The notes under the pieces were generated by a model that was not told where the DNA came from, did no database searches, and worked only from the letters and a program-made list of their open reading frames with translations. DNA of 34,664 nt from Candidatus Sulfurimonas ponti (GTDB lineage: Bacteria; Campylobacterota; Campylobacteria; Campylobacterales; Sulfurimonadaceae), in the NCBI GenBank assembly GCA_014381585.1, contig JACNLH010000161.1:10305-44968 (forward strand), in the 5' to 3' direction. This document shows, one piece after another, positions 25,541 to 33,088 of the stretch; the first letter of the stretch is position 1, and the number at the start of each line of letters is the position of its first letter. Made by a program: the position numbers and the translations under genes.

Positions 25541-25557
25541 TTGGAACATTTTTTGCA
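25541..25557 (+). promoter_or_regulatory. Sigma-54 (-24/-12) promoter
   Basis: TTGGAACATTTTTTGCA has GG and GC exactly ten bases apart and follows the Campylobacterota sigma-54 consensus (TTGGAAC, four bases, TTGC) closely. Transcription would start near 25567, just before the methyltransferase ATG at 25581. A second half-site, ATTGGAAC, sits 25 bases upstream within a partial direct repeat but lacks a matching -12 GC. Confidence 0.75.
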
Positions 25558-25580
25558 TTACATTTTAAAAAGACACACTC

Positions 25581-26522
25581 ATGTTAAAATTCACCACCCA
25601 TTCCATGCTTTATATAATGAATCTTTTAGAGGAAAAACTAAAAACTTTAAAAGCAAAAGATATTATTGAATTTGAAGTTGTAAATCCAGATTGTGTTGAT
25701 TCCACCTACGCTGGAAATATCTTACAAATCAATGATATATTATATCTCTATCATGGATATAAGGCTTGGAGTGATTTGGCACATCTATTAAAATGCAGAA
25801 TGCTCACACCCTTAGTCAAAGAAGAGCATCTGGTGCTCATACGATATCAAAAACTGAGTCCAGACACAAGTTTTCATGCAAACACTGCAGACGTGGAATC
25901 AAAGTACGGTTTAAATTCTATTTTTTCTCAAATACATAAGATGGAGGAGCCCGCTTTTTTGCATTACTATAAACAAGCACTTACAAATGTGCATATAAAC
26001 AAAAGGATGAGAATTTTAAATCTTGGGGTGAATAGCGCAGATGAATTTGAGTTCATTCAAGAGTATGCTTCGAACTTTAAGAACTTAGAACTTGTAGGAG
26101 TTGATTACTGCTCTTCTGCGATTGAAAATGCAAAAGAAAAATTCTCTGATGCGAAAAACATCAGCTTTTATACGCACGATATAAACGATTTAGATGCACT
26201 TAATTTAGGACGGTTTGATTTAATCATAAGTATCGGAACACTTCAAAGTTCCAACTTAGAGTTCAATCCTCTTTTTATGTCCATAGTGCAAAAGCAGCTA
26301 AAAAAAGATGGGGCAATCATACTGGGTTTTCCAAATTGCAGATGGCTCGATGGTGAAATGATTTATGGCGCACGGGCAAAGCACTACGCATTTTCAGAAA
26401 TGTCACTTGTTTATAAAGATGCAATATTTTGTAAAAAATATCTTCAACAAAAAAAGTTTCGGGTTACAATAACGGGGAAAGATTATATATTTTTAACAGC
26501 AACTTCCATAAGAAAAGACTAA
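25581..26522 (+). CDS. Class I SAM-dependent methyltransferase, unknown substrate
   Basis: A 313-residue protein. The C-terminal two thirds is a Rossmann methyltransferase: motif I RILNLGVNSADEF (a divergent GxGxG), the acidic motif II LVGVDYCSSAIENAK, DINDLDALN, then FDLIISIGTLQSS and KKDGAIILGFPNCRW. The first 110 residues (ELEVVNPDCV-like beta-rich region, LLKCRMLTPLVKEEHLVLIRYQ) are not recognised. The start could also be ATG 25605 or 25617; none has a good Shine-Dalgarno. It is the only gene here behind a sigma-54 promoter, so it may be made with flagellar genes and modify a flagellar or taxis component. That link is inference. Confidence 0.82.
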   Translation: MLKFTTHSMLYIMNLLEEKLKTLKAKDIIEFEVVNPDCVDSTYAGNILQINDILYLYHGYKAWSDLAHLLKCRMLTPLVKEEHLVLIRYQKLSPDTSFHANTADVESKYGLNSIFSQIHKMEEPAFLHYYKQALTNVHINKRMRILNLGVNSADEFEFIQEYASNFKNLELVGVDYCSSAIENAKEKFSDAKNISFYTHDINDLDALNLGRFDLIISIGTLQSSNLEFNPLFMSIVQKQLKKDGAIILGFPNCRWLDGEMIYGARAKHYAFSEMSLVYKDAIFCKKYLQQKKFRVTITGKDYIFLTATSIRKD

Positions 26523-26550
26523 ATCTTCCTAGACTTAGCCTCTTATACTG

Positions 26551-27285
26551 TTAGTTGAAAAACGGCATTTTCATACCGCCCTCTTTTTTATCGTCTTTAC
26601 CAAAAAATGGCATATTGTCCATGTTTGGCATATCTATTTTTTTACCGTCTTTTGTGTCTTTACCAAAGAAAGGCATATTGTCCATGCTTGGCATTTCAGA
26701 CACTTCAACTGTATCTTTCTTACCGATTTTGGTAGATGGCATCTCTGGCATTTTGCCATCTTTGATGGAGTCCATACTTGGCATTTCAGGCATTTTTCCA
26801 TCTTTCATGGAATCCATACTTGGCATTTTCGGCATTTTCATACCATCAGAACCGCTTCCCATACCTGGCATTTCAAATTCAGAACCGCCATCTTTTCCAA
26901 AACTTGGCATCTCCGGCATTTTTCCGTCCTTCATCGAATCCATATTTGGCATTTCGGGCATATCAGGCATCTTTGGCATTTCAGGCATCTCTGGCATTTT
27001 TATACCATCAGAACCTCCATCCATGCCTGGCATCTCCGGCATTTTCATTCCATCAGTTCCAGAACCCATACCCGGCATCTCTGGCATCTTCATACCATCA
27101 GAACCTCCACCCATGCCTGGCATTTCAGGCATTTTCATTCCGCCCGAAGACTTTTCTTTTTTGTCTTTGCCTAAGATTGGCATATCATCCATCATGTCCA
27201 TACCGGGCATCATACCTGCACTTAAAATTGTACCTGACACAAAGGCTGTGCTAAGTATAATTATTTTTATTTTTTCTTGTTTCAT
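26551..27285 (-). CDS. Exported methionine-rich repeat protein
   Basis: A 244-residue protein. It has an N-terminal signal peptide (hydrophobic core about residues 8-21, likely cleavage near LSAG) and an otherwise low-complexity body. Met makes up 49 of 244 residues (20%), with no Cys, His, Trp, Tyr or Arg. Repeats of two kinds occur: SDGMKMPEMPGMG (about 15 residues) and MDSMKDGKMPEMPS (14 residues), plus an MPEMPKMPDMPEMP run near 98-113 and two MDNMPFFGKD copies at the C-terminus. AAGGAAA precedes the ATG. I do not recognise the family. Met-rich periplasmic proteins can bind Cu(I)/Ag(I) or scavenge oxidants; that is a hypothesis here. Confidence 0.8.
   Translation of the reverse strand: MKQEKIKIIILSTAFVSGTILSAGMMPGMDMMDDMPILGKDKKEKSSGGMKMPEMPGMGGGSDGMKMPEMPGMGSGTDGMKMPEMPGMDGGSDGIKMPEMPEMPKMPDMPEMPNMDSMKDGKMPEMPSFGKDGGSEFEMPGMGSGSDGMKMPKMPSMDSMKDGKMPEMPSMDSIKDGKMPEMPSTKIGKKDTVEVSEMPSMDNMPFFGKDTKDGKKIDMPNMDNMPFFGKDDKKEGGMKMPFFN
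26734..27144 (-). repeat. In-frame tandem repeats of 42-45 bp in the Met-rich gene
   Basis: The coding repeats (about residues 48-184) are degenerate copies of a unit whose period, a multiple of three, stays in frame. The most similar adjacent pairs encode MDSMKDGKMPEMPS and MDSIKDGKMPEMPS, or SDGMKMPEMPGM and TDGMKMPEMPGM. Such arrays are prone to unit gain or loss, so protein length probably varies between strains. Confidence 0.75.
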
Positions 27286-27358
27286 CTATATTTCCTTGCT
27301 ATTTCCTATGATTGTATCTAAATAAAAAATATAACTGGCTTAACAAGATAATATTTTA

Positions 27359-29140
27359 TTATGATGCGAATCCACTTGAGAACTTGTCTTTTGCAACAAC
27401 TATCTGTTTCTGTCTCTCTTTTCTTTTGGTGTCTTTTTCTACAAATATTTTTTTACGTGTTTTAGGATCCATCTCTGTATAGTACATAACTGCAGAGTAC
27501 GTTCCTGGAGTTGGTGTAAAAACTTGTGCTTGTTCTGGATTCATTTGCAACTCATCTGTGGTGAATCTCTTTAACTCATGCATATCTTTATCTTCACATC
27601 CAGGATGCGCTGCTATAAGATAGTAGGTTAAAAACTGCTGCTTACCCTCTTCTTGGTTTAGCTTATCGTAGAGTTTTTTGAAGTCAATAAGTGTTTGTTT
27701 TCCAGGTTTCCCCATCAACTCAAGAACATGTTGTTGTGTATGTTCAGGTGCCACTTTCATTTGCCCGGATATATGATGCTTCACCATCTCTTTTAAATAC
27801 TCATAACCATGTTTTTTATCTTCAGTGATCAAGTCATACCGCACACCAGAGGCAACAAAAGCTTTTCGCACACCTTCCACCTGTCGTACTTGACGCAGTA
27901 AGTTTATGTTACGGGAATGGTCAGGTTTCATAGACTGGCAAAGATGAGAGGCATCCACACAACGTTGGTAATCACAGGTTCCGAGTTTAAGTTTTTTATT
28001 ACACTCGTACCCATACATATTTGCAGTAGGACCGCCCACATCAGAGATAATCCCTTTGTAGTCTTTATACTTATTGAAATCTTTTGCCTCTGCCAAGATA
28101 TTCTCTTCTGAACGGGTTCTGATTGTACGGCCTTGGTGAACCCCAATAGCACAGAAATTACATTCACCCCAACAGCCATGGTGTGTCATGATAGAGAATT
28201 TAATCGTCTCTAAACACTTCACCTTTCCCATTTTTGCATAAAAAGGGTGAAGTTCTCTCGTAAATGGTAAATTTGAATTTGCATCCATCTCATCTTCATT
28301 TAGATGATCACAAGGAGGATTTTGGATTAAAAACCTTGTATCGACCGGCTGACACAAACCATTTGCTGCGATTGGGTCATTGTTATCATAAAACAAATCA
28401 AACAAATCTATATATTTTTCTTTATCTTCCAAACACTCTGCATGCGATGGCATTTGATGATACTCAGGTTTTGGTTCTTTAGATATATAGCAAATTCCAC
28501 GAATATCAGTGTAGTCTCTTTTTTCAGCGATAGCTTTACTCAACTCTTCTAAAGCTGTTTCACCCATTCCATAGATTAAAACATCTGCTTTAGAATCAAA
28601 AAGAATCGGTTTTCTAAGCTTATTTGTCCAGTAATCATAATGCGTCACTCTTCTTAAACTTCCCTCAATCCCGCCTATCACAATAGGGACAGTGTTTTTG
28701 AAGTGCTGTCTAATCAGGTTGCAGTATACACTCAAAGCACGGTCTGGTCTTTTGTCATTTTTCCCACCAGGCGTGTAGTCATCTGAGTTTCTGAACTTTT
28801 TTGTCGCAGTATAGTTACTAACCATAGAATCAACACTGCCGCCACTCACACCCCAATAAAGACGAGGTTCACCCAAACGCATAATATCATTTGGAGATTT
28901 CACATCAGGTTGTCCTATCATCCCGACTCTATATCCAAGTCGCTCTAACATTCTGCCAACCATCGCCACACCTATAAAAGGAGAATCTATATAAGCATCA
29001 CCGCTTACAAGAATAACATCACAATAATCCCAACCGTGGGCATCCATATCAGCACGGGTTGTCGGTAAAAAATCTTTTTCTGTAAAAGTCACAGTGTCTT
29101 TATTTTGATTTGCTTGTTTATTTTTATTTCTTCTTGACAA
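27359..29140 (-). CDS. YgiQ-family radical SAM protein
   Basis: A 593-residue protein. The N-terminal domain is typical of YgiQ (FLPTTRADMDAHGWDYCDVILVSGDAYIDSPFIGVAMVGRMLERLGYRVG). The radical SAM cluster motif CWGECNFC (CxxxCxxC) and VHQGRTIRTRS are followed by VAPEHTQQHVLELMGKPG and QVFTPTPGTYSAVMYYTE. The family's reaction is not known to me. The start is TTG at 29140, with AAAGG about ten bases upstream. It is a single gene, divergent from the acyl-CoA synthetase and upstream of the Met-rich gene on the same strand, with its own 74-base gap. Confidence 0.93.
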   Translation of the reverse strand: MSRRNKNKQANQNKDTVTFTEKDFLPTTRADMDAHGWDYCDVILVSGDAYIDSPFIGVAMVGRMLERLGYRVGMIGQPDVKSPNDIMRLGEPRLYWGVSGGSVDSMVSNYTATKKFRNSDDYTPGGKNDKRPDRALSVYCNLIRQHFKNTVPIVIGGIEGSLRRVTHYDYWTNKLRKPILFDSKADVLIYGMGETALEELSKAIAEKRDYTDIRGICYISKEPKPEYHQMPSHAECLEDKEKYIDLFDLFYDNNDPIAANGLCQPVDTRFLIQNPPCDHLNEDEMDANSNLPFTRELHPFYAKMGKVKCLETIKFSIMTHHGCWGECNFCAIGVHQGRTIRTRSEENILAEAKDFNKYKDYKGIISDVGGPTANMYGYECNKKLKLGTCDYQRCVDASHLCQSMKPDHSRNINLLRQVRQVEGVRKAFVASGVRYDLITEDKKHGYEYLKEMVKHHISGQMKVAPEHTQQHVLELMGKPGKQTLIDFKKLYDKLNQEEGKQQFLTYYLIAAHPGCEDKDMHELKRFTTDELQMNPEQAQVFTPTPGTYSAVMYYTEMDPKTRKKIFVEKDTKRKERQKQIVVAKDKFSSGFAS

Positions 29141-29172
29141 AACAGAACCTTTATTTTTTAAATAACTTTTTG

Positions 29173-29194
29173 TATACTATTTATTAAGTATAAT
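29173..29194 (+). promoter_or_regulatory. Dyad promoter motif in the ygiQ/acyl-CoA synthetase gap
   Basis: The inverted repeat TATACT-N8-AGTATA ends in a TATAAT -10 at 29189-29194, facing the acyl-CoA synthetase. It is identical at 20 of 22 positions to 12034-12055 upstream of aspC. If used, the leader to ATG 29351 would be about 150 bases and would contain the three hairpins. The left arm could also serve the ygiQ gene in the opposite direction. Confidence 0.4.
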
Positions 29195-29234
29195 AATACT
29201 AGAAAAAAATAAAATACACATGTAGACTTTTTAT

Positions 29235-29273
29235 ATCTCAAAAAATTTAATTTTTTGTAGCTTTAGGGGGTTG
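29235..29273 (+). repeat. Dispersed repeat element, copy 2 (39 bp)
   Basis: It is the same element as 25429-25466 (minus). It contains a perfect 9-bp A/T inverted repeat (29239-29257) followed by GTAGCTTTAGGGGGTTG. Here it flows directly into two further perfect hairpins, and again it sits upstream of a gene in that gene's direction. Confidence 0.75.
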
Positions 29274-29323
29274 CAGGGACTTTGTGTCCCTGCTATTATA
29301 ATGAGCTTTTGCTCATTATAATA
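29273..29323 (+). repeat. Two adjoining perfect inverted repeats
   Basis: The first is GCAGGGAC-TTTGT-GTCCCTGC (29273-29293, 8-bp stem). The second, starting at the next base, is TATTATAATGAGC-TTTT-GCTCATTATAATA (29294-29323, 13-bp stem). Neither is followed by a long T-run on the plus strand, so simple rho-independent termination is not obvious. The second stem also contains TATAAT sequences that could act as a -10. Confidence 0.8.
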
Positions 29324-29350
29324 TATAAATTAATAAAAATGAGATTATAG

Positions 29351-30967
29351 ATGACCTACCCCTTTAAAAACTTAGAAAACTTTACGCTTCCAAGATTACT
29401 CGATCGTTCTTTAGAACTTTTTGCAGATAATGATTCTTTTGGAAATGTTGGAGAAAAAGCGATGACTTATGCGGAGTTTCACAAACGCGTAATAGAAATG
29501 GTGAAGTTACTCAAGGCTCAAGGTGTTTCAAAGGGCGATAGAGTTATTTTACTAAGTGAAAATATGCCTAACTGGGGTGTCGCTTATTTTGCCGTCACTT
29601 ATTTTGGTGCGGTTATTGTCCCTATACTTCCTGACTTTCACCATGCTGATGTTCACCGTATTATGGAACACTCCGGCGCCAAAGCTGCGTTTGTCTCTTC
29701 TAAGTATCAAGAAACGATAGAAAGTTGTCCAAACTCCATAGTCACATTCACTATCAATCTCAATACACTCACGATGAATAATGAGCCAGAGACTTCAAAT
29801 AAAGAAATTGAAGAAATCACAGCGCCCAAAGAAGATGATTTGGCTGCAATTATTTACACTTCCGGAACCACTGGAAACTCCAAAGGTGTCATGCTCTCAC
29901 ACAAAAACCTTGTGACAAATGCTATGAGTGCTTATGTGCAAATAAGTATTAAAGAAGAAGATGTTTTTCTTTCCATCCTGCCGCTTGCGCATACATTTGA
30001 AGGGACTGTCGGCCTGCTTATACCTGTTTTAAACGGCTGCAGTGTTTACTATATAGATAAGGTTCCAACCCCAAGTGTGTTACTCAAAGCATTTGCCGTA
30101 GTCAAACCGACAATGATGGTGAGTGTGCCTCTTGTCATAGAAAAAATCTACAAAAATAAAGTCTTGCCTAATCTTACATCATCAGCTTTTATAAGCTTTT
30201 TATATGGAATCAGTTTTTTCAGAAAGATACTCAATAAAATAGCCGGCAAAAAACTCATAGAAAGCTTCGGCGGCCGTATACGCTTCTTTGGAATCGGCGG
30301 GGCTGGGATTTCACCTTTTGTAGAACAATTTCTCATAGAAGCAAAATTTCCTTTCATAGTGGGCTATGGACTCACAGAAACAGCTCCCCTGCTGGCTGGT
30401 TCCGTTCTTGGAGGGAAAATCAAGTTCAAGTCCACCGGTATACCGATGGCAGGAGTTGAACTTAAGATAAAAAACAAAGACCCACAAACCGGCGAAGGTG
30501 AAATACTCGCTAAATCACCGAGTGTGATGATGGGTTATTATAAAGATGAAGCTGCAACTGCTGAAGTTATGGAAGATGGCTGGTTTTTAACTGGAGATTT
30601 AGGTTTTATTGATGAAGAAGGCTTTTTATTTATCCGGGGAAGAAGTAAAAATATGCTTTTAGGACCGGCCGGTGAAAATATCTATCCTGAGCAGATAGAA
30701 GCTGTGATAAATCAAAATAAACTTGTGCTTGACTCTCTCGTGATGCAAGATGAAAATGCAAAGCTTATCGCTAAGATTCATCTTAACTATGACATGATTG
30801 ATGTAAACAACAAAGAAAAAATCGCATCCACACTCGAAGATATCAGACAAGAAATAAATGCCCAACTCTCTTCCTTTTCTAAAATAGTGAAGTTTGTAGA
30901 ACAAGAAGAGGAGTTTATAAAAACTCCTACGAAAAAGATTAAAAGGTTTCTATATATCGATACATAA
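29351..30967 (+). CDS. AMP-dependent acyl-CoA synthetase (long-chain fatty acid CoA ligase family)
   Basis: A 538-residue ANL-superfamily enzyme. The P-loop-like A3 motif is IIYTSGTTGNSKGVMLSHKNL; VGYGLTETAPLL is A5; GWFLTGDLGFIDEEGFLFIRGRSKNMLLGPAGENIYPEQIE holds A7/A8; and the C-terminal Lys is in TPTKKIKRF. It activates a carboxylic acid as acyl-AMP and then acyl-CoA. The substrate is probably a medium or long fatty acid; no other beta-oxidation gene adjoins it. The upstream region carries the three-hairpin array. The Shine-Dalgarno before ATG 29351 is weak. It is convergent with ppaC, 12 bases apart. Confidence 0.9.
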   Translation: MTYPFKNLENFTLPRLLDRSLELFADNDSFGNVGEKAMTYAEFHKRVIEMVKLLKAQGVSKGDRVILLSENMPNWGVAYFAVTYFGAVIVPILPDFHHADVHRIMEHSGAKAAFVSSKYQETIESCPNSIVTFTINLNTLTMNNEPETSNKEIEEITAPKEDDLAAIIYTSGTTGNSKGVMLSHKNLVTNAMSAYVQISIKEEDVFLSILPLAHTFEGTVGLLIPVLNGCSVYYIDKVPTPSVLLKAFAVVKPTMMVSVPLVIEKIYKNKVLPNLTSSAFISFLYGISFFRKILNKIAGKKLIESFGGRIRFFGIGGAGISPFVEQFLIEAKFPFIVGYGLTETAPLLAGSVLGGKIKFKSTGIPMAGVELKIKNKDPQTGEGEILAKSPSVMMGYYKDEAATAEVMEDGWFLTGDLGFIDEEGFLFIRGRSKNMLLGPAGENIYPEQIEAVINQNKLVLDSLVMQDENAKLIAKIHLNYDMIDVNNKEKIASTLEDIRQEINAQLSSFSKIVKFVEQEEEFIKTPTKKIKRFLYIDT

Positions 30968-30979
30968 GGTGACTTCTAA

Positions 30980-31897
30980 CTAAAACTGAGGTTGCAAGAA
31001 AGGGATAATCTGTTTTTTACGGCTTAAAACACCGTCTAACCACACTTGAGAATTTTCTAGTTTACAATTAAATGCAGTCTCTATTTTACTCTCATCATCG
31101 CTCACGGTTAAAAGTGTTGAACCTTCTTTCATAATATCTGTTAAAAGGACAATGATAGTATGAAGGCCTTCTTCTTCTTTCATAGCTTTCATATCTGTCA
31201 TAATTTCATCTATTCTTGAATCTAGAACTGAGATATCCACCATCTCTAATTGATTGATCCCCACTTTGTTGCCATTCATCTCAAAAGCTTTATAGTCTCT
31301 TGTGTTTAAGTTTCTAGCAGATGCACCGTCCACTTGAGATTTTGCAATAAACATATCCATCGCCACTTGCTTGTAGTCTTCAACACCGCATATTTTAGAC
31401 AACTCTTTTACAGCTTTTGTATCAACTTTTGTGCATGTTGGTGATTTAAAAATCACCGTGTCACTTAAAATTGCGCACATCATCATCCCGGCTATATCTT
31501 TGGGAATCTCCACATCATATGCTTTATACATCTCATACACCACTGTGTTTGAACATCCGATAGGTCTAATCCAACACTCCAGTGGCGTCGAAGTTGTTAA
31601 ATCTCCAAGCTTATGATGATCTACAATTCCAAGGATTGTAGCCTCCATAATATCGTGAGGCGCTTGCGCTTTATCTGAGAAATCTATAATATAAACATCT
31701 TCCCCGGCAACAGAGGTTTTGAGCTCAGGCAATGTTCCATCAAACTTATCCAGTATAAACTGTGTTTCAGCGGAGATTTCACCTTGACGGGTCGGAATAC
31801 AATCTTCACCGAGCTGATTTTTTAAATATGAGAGAGAGATAGCACCCACAATTGAGTCGCTATCAGGACTTGTATGTCCAAAAACGTATGTTGACAT
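30980..31897 (-). CDS. ppaC: Manganese-dependent inorganic pyrophosphatase
   Basis: A 305-residue family II pyrophosphatase (DHH/DHHA2). FGHTSPDSDSIVGAI supplies the metal ligands H8, D12 and D14; YIIDFSDKAQAP and GIVDHHKLGDL supply the DHH motif; and the C-terminal SRKKQIIPFL is the substrate-binding SRKKQ signature. It hydrolyses PPi in the cytoplasm. There are no inserted CBS domains. AAAGGTC precedes the ATG, and a TATAAT -10 lies at 31922-31927 (minus strand). Confidence 0.95.
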   Translation of the reverse strand: MSTYVFGHTSPDSDSIVGAISLSYLKNQLGEDCIPTRQGEISAETQFILDKFDGTLPELKTSVAGEDVYIIDFSDKAQAPHDIMEATILGIVDHHKLGDLTTSTPLECWIRPIGCSNTVVYEMYKAYDVEIPKDIAGMMMCAILSDTVIFKSPTCTKVDTKAVKELSKICGVEDYKQVAMDMFIAKSQVDGASARNLNTRDYKAFEMNGNKVGINQLEMVDISVLDSRIDEIMTDMKAMKEEEGLHTIIVLLTDIMKEGSTLLTVSDDESKIETAFNCKLENSQVWLDGVLSRKKQIIPFLQPQF

Positions 31898-31921
31898 CTA
31901 ATGACCTTTAAATTTTTTCAT

Positions 31922-31927
31922 ATTATA
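31922..31927 (-). promoter_or_regulatory. Putative -10 box for ppaC
   Basis: On the minus strand GAGTATAATATG contains TATAAT, 25 bases before the ppaC ATG and within the 47-base gap after the lipoprotein gene. Confidence 0.45.
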
Positions 31928-31944
31928 CTCAATTAAATTTATTA

Positions 31945-32382
31945 TTAATGAACTAGATCCACAGTTGCTGCTTTATTGCCGTCTTTAATGATTCTAACTC
32001 TATCGCCGGCGACTATATTTACAACTTTAGCAACAACCACAACAGTCTCTCCGTTGTCAAGTTCGATTGTAAGCTCAGATGCATTGGCTTTACCCACCTC
32101 GCTTCCAACAACTCCACCAGCCAGAGCACCACCGACTGTGGCCAATCTCGTACCTGTATTACTACCAACAGTGGAGCCTAGCACGGCACCGACTATAGCA
32201 CCTATAACCTTCCCGCTGCCATCATCTTTTATAGTGACCGGTCTGCTTTTAATAACAACACCGGTTTGCACTTTTTTTATTTGAGAATAACTATCTGCAT
32301 CATATTCCGGACCTGTTTTACTTGCGCATCCACTAAGAAGCAATATGACTATTGAACCGCTTATAAATATTTGTTTTAACAT
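31945..32382 (-). CDS. Glycine-zipper 2TM-domain lipoprotein (SlyB-like)
   Basis: A 145-residue protein with a lipoprotein signal peptide ending LLLSGCASK (lipobox; Cys at about 19). A glycine-zipper segment spans about 62-100: GKVIGAIVGAVLGSTVGSNTGTRLATVGGALAGGVVGSEVGK. The C-terminal beta domain (ELDNGETVVVVAKVVNIVAGDRVRII) is like that of SlyB/PcpL outer-membrane lipoproteins. It is presumably anchored in the outer membrane, with a structural role. AAAGGAT precedes the ATG, and a TATAAT -10 lies at 32417-32422 (minus strand), flanked by TAGTATA/TATACTA arms. Confidence 0.9.
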   Translation of the reverse strand: MLKQIFISGSIVILLLSGCASKTGPEYDADSYSQIKKVQTGVVIKSRPVTIKDDGSGKVIGAIVGAVLGSTVGSNTGTRLATVGGALAGGVVGSEVGKANASELTIELDNGETVVVVAKVVNIVAGDRVRIIKDGNKAATVDLVH

Positions 32383-32452
32383 CTTTTATCCTTTTAGTAT
32401 ATAAATTATTTACTAAATTATACTACTAAATTGATTTACATAAGACGGGTTC

Positions 32453-33082
32453 TTATTGAAGAAATGTAACCACTTCATCAAAATCGAGTCGTATCTGAGA
32501 AGACTGTTCATTAAGCCTATAGCCAAATGGCACCACAACCGAGAGTCTGTACTTTGATGTGTCAAGCTCTAAAATCTCTTCCACTTTTTCTTTTTCAAAA
32601 CCTTCGATCGGACAAGAGTCAATACCTAAAACTGCAGCAGCAGTCATCATGTTACCTAAGGCAATATAGCTTTGTTTTGCGGTCCAAGCTTCAATTTTTT
32701 CATCTGAACTTAATGTGTCCGCTAAATGCGATGCATAAATATCCATATAAAAGTCTAAAGTCTCTTGGGGCATTTCCCGTCTTTGAAATCTTTTCTTCAC
32801 TTCACCAAATTCTGGCTTCACCGATTCAATCCCAGCAAGCACAATAACTAAATGAGAACATGAAGTGACTTGAACCTGATCCCAGCATACAGGGCGTAAT
32901 CTAGCTTTTAATGCTTCATTTGTTATAACTAAAAACTTCCAGGCTTCCATACCAAAAGAAGAAGGAGACTTTCTCCCCGCTTCTAATATATATCTTATAT
33001 CCATATCTGATATTTTTTTTGTTTCATCAAAAACTTTACACGCATGTCTAAAATTCAATGCTTCTTCAAATGTTTTTTCCAT
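32453..33082 (-). CDS. NAD(P)H-dependent nitroreductase family protein
   Basis: A 209-residue flavoprotein of the nitroreductase fold. FRHACKVFDETKKISDMDIRYILEAGRKSPSSFGMEAWKFLVI gives the FMN-phosphate Arg/Ser region. AWTAKQSYIALGNMMTAAAVLGIDSCPIEGFEKEKVEEIL and the C-terminal VVPFGYRL are also conserved. It is close to NfsB/YdgI-type oxidoreductases that reduce quinones or nitro compounds with NAD(P)H; the physiological substrate is unknown. It starts six bases after the pentaheme cytochrome gene, so the two are co-transcribed. Confidence 0.9.
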   Translation of the reverse strand: MEKTFEEALNFRHACKVFDETKKISDMDIRYILEAGRKSPSSFGMEAWKFLVITNEALKARLRPVCWDQVQVTSCSHLVIVLAGIESVKPEFGEVKKRFQRREMPQETLDFYMDIYASHLADTLSSDEKIEAWTAKQSYIALGNMMTAAAVLGIDSCPIEGFEKEKVEEILELDTSKYRLSVVVPFGYRLNEQSSQIRLDFDEVVTFLQ

Positions 33083-33088
33083 ACTATC

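Noticed and set aside
26734-27144. Regular short repeats that could suggest a CRISPR array
   Set aside because: The repeats are degenerate, in frame and coding, with no unique spacers of constant length and no cas genes nearby.
26555-27325. 256-residue plus-strand frame with GISGIF-type repeats, and a second frame at 26778-27254
   Set aside because: They are antisense shadows of the repetitive Met-rich gene. The minus-strand frame has a ribosome-binding site and signal peptide, while the plus frames have neither.
32395-32425. TAGTATA-N17-TATACTA as a third copy of the dyad motif
   Set aside because: The arms are in the reverse order and the spacing differs (17 versus 6 bases), and the right arm overlaps the lipoprotein -10 box, so chance from TATAAT-like sequence is likely.
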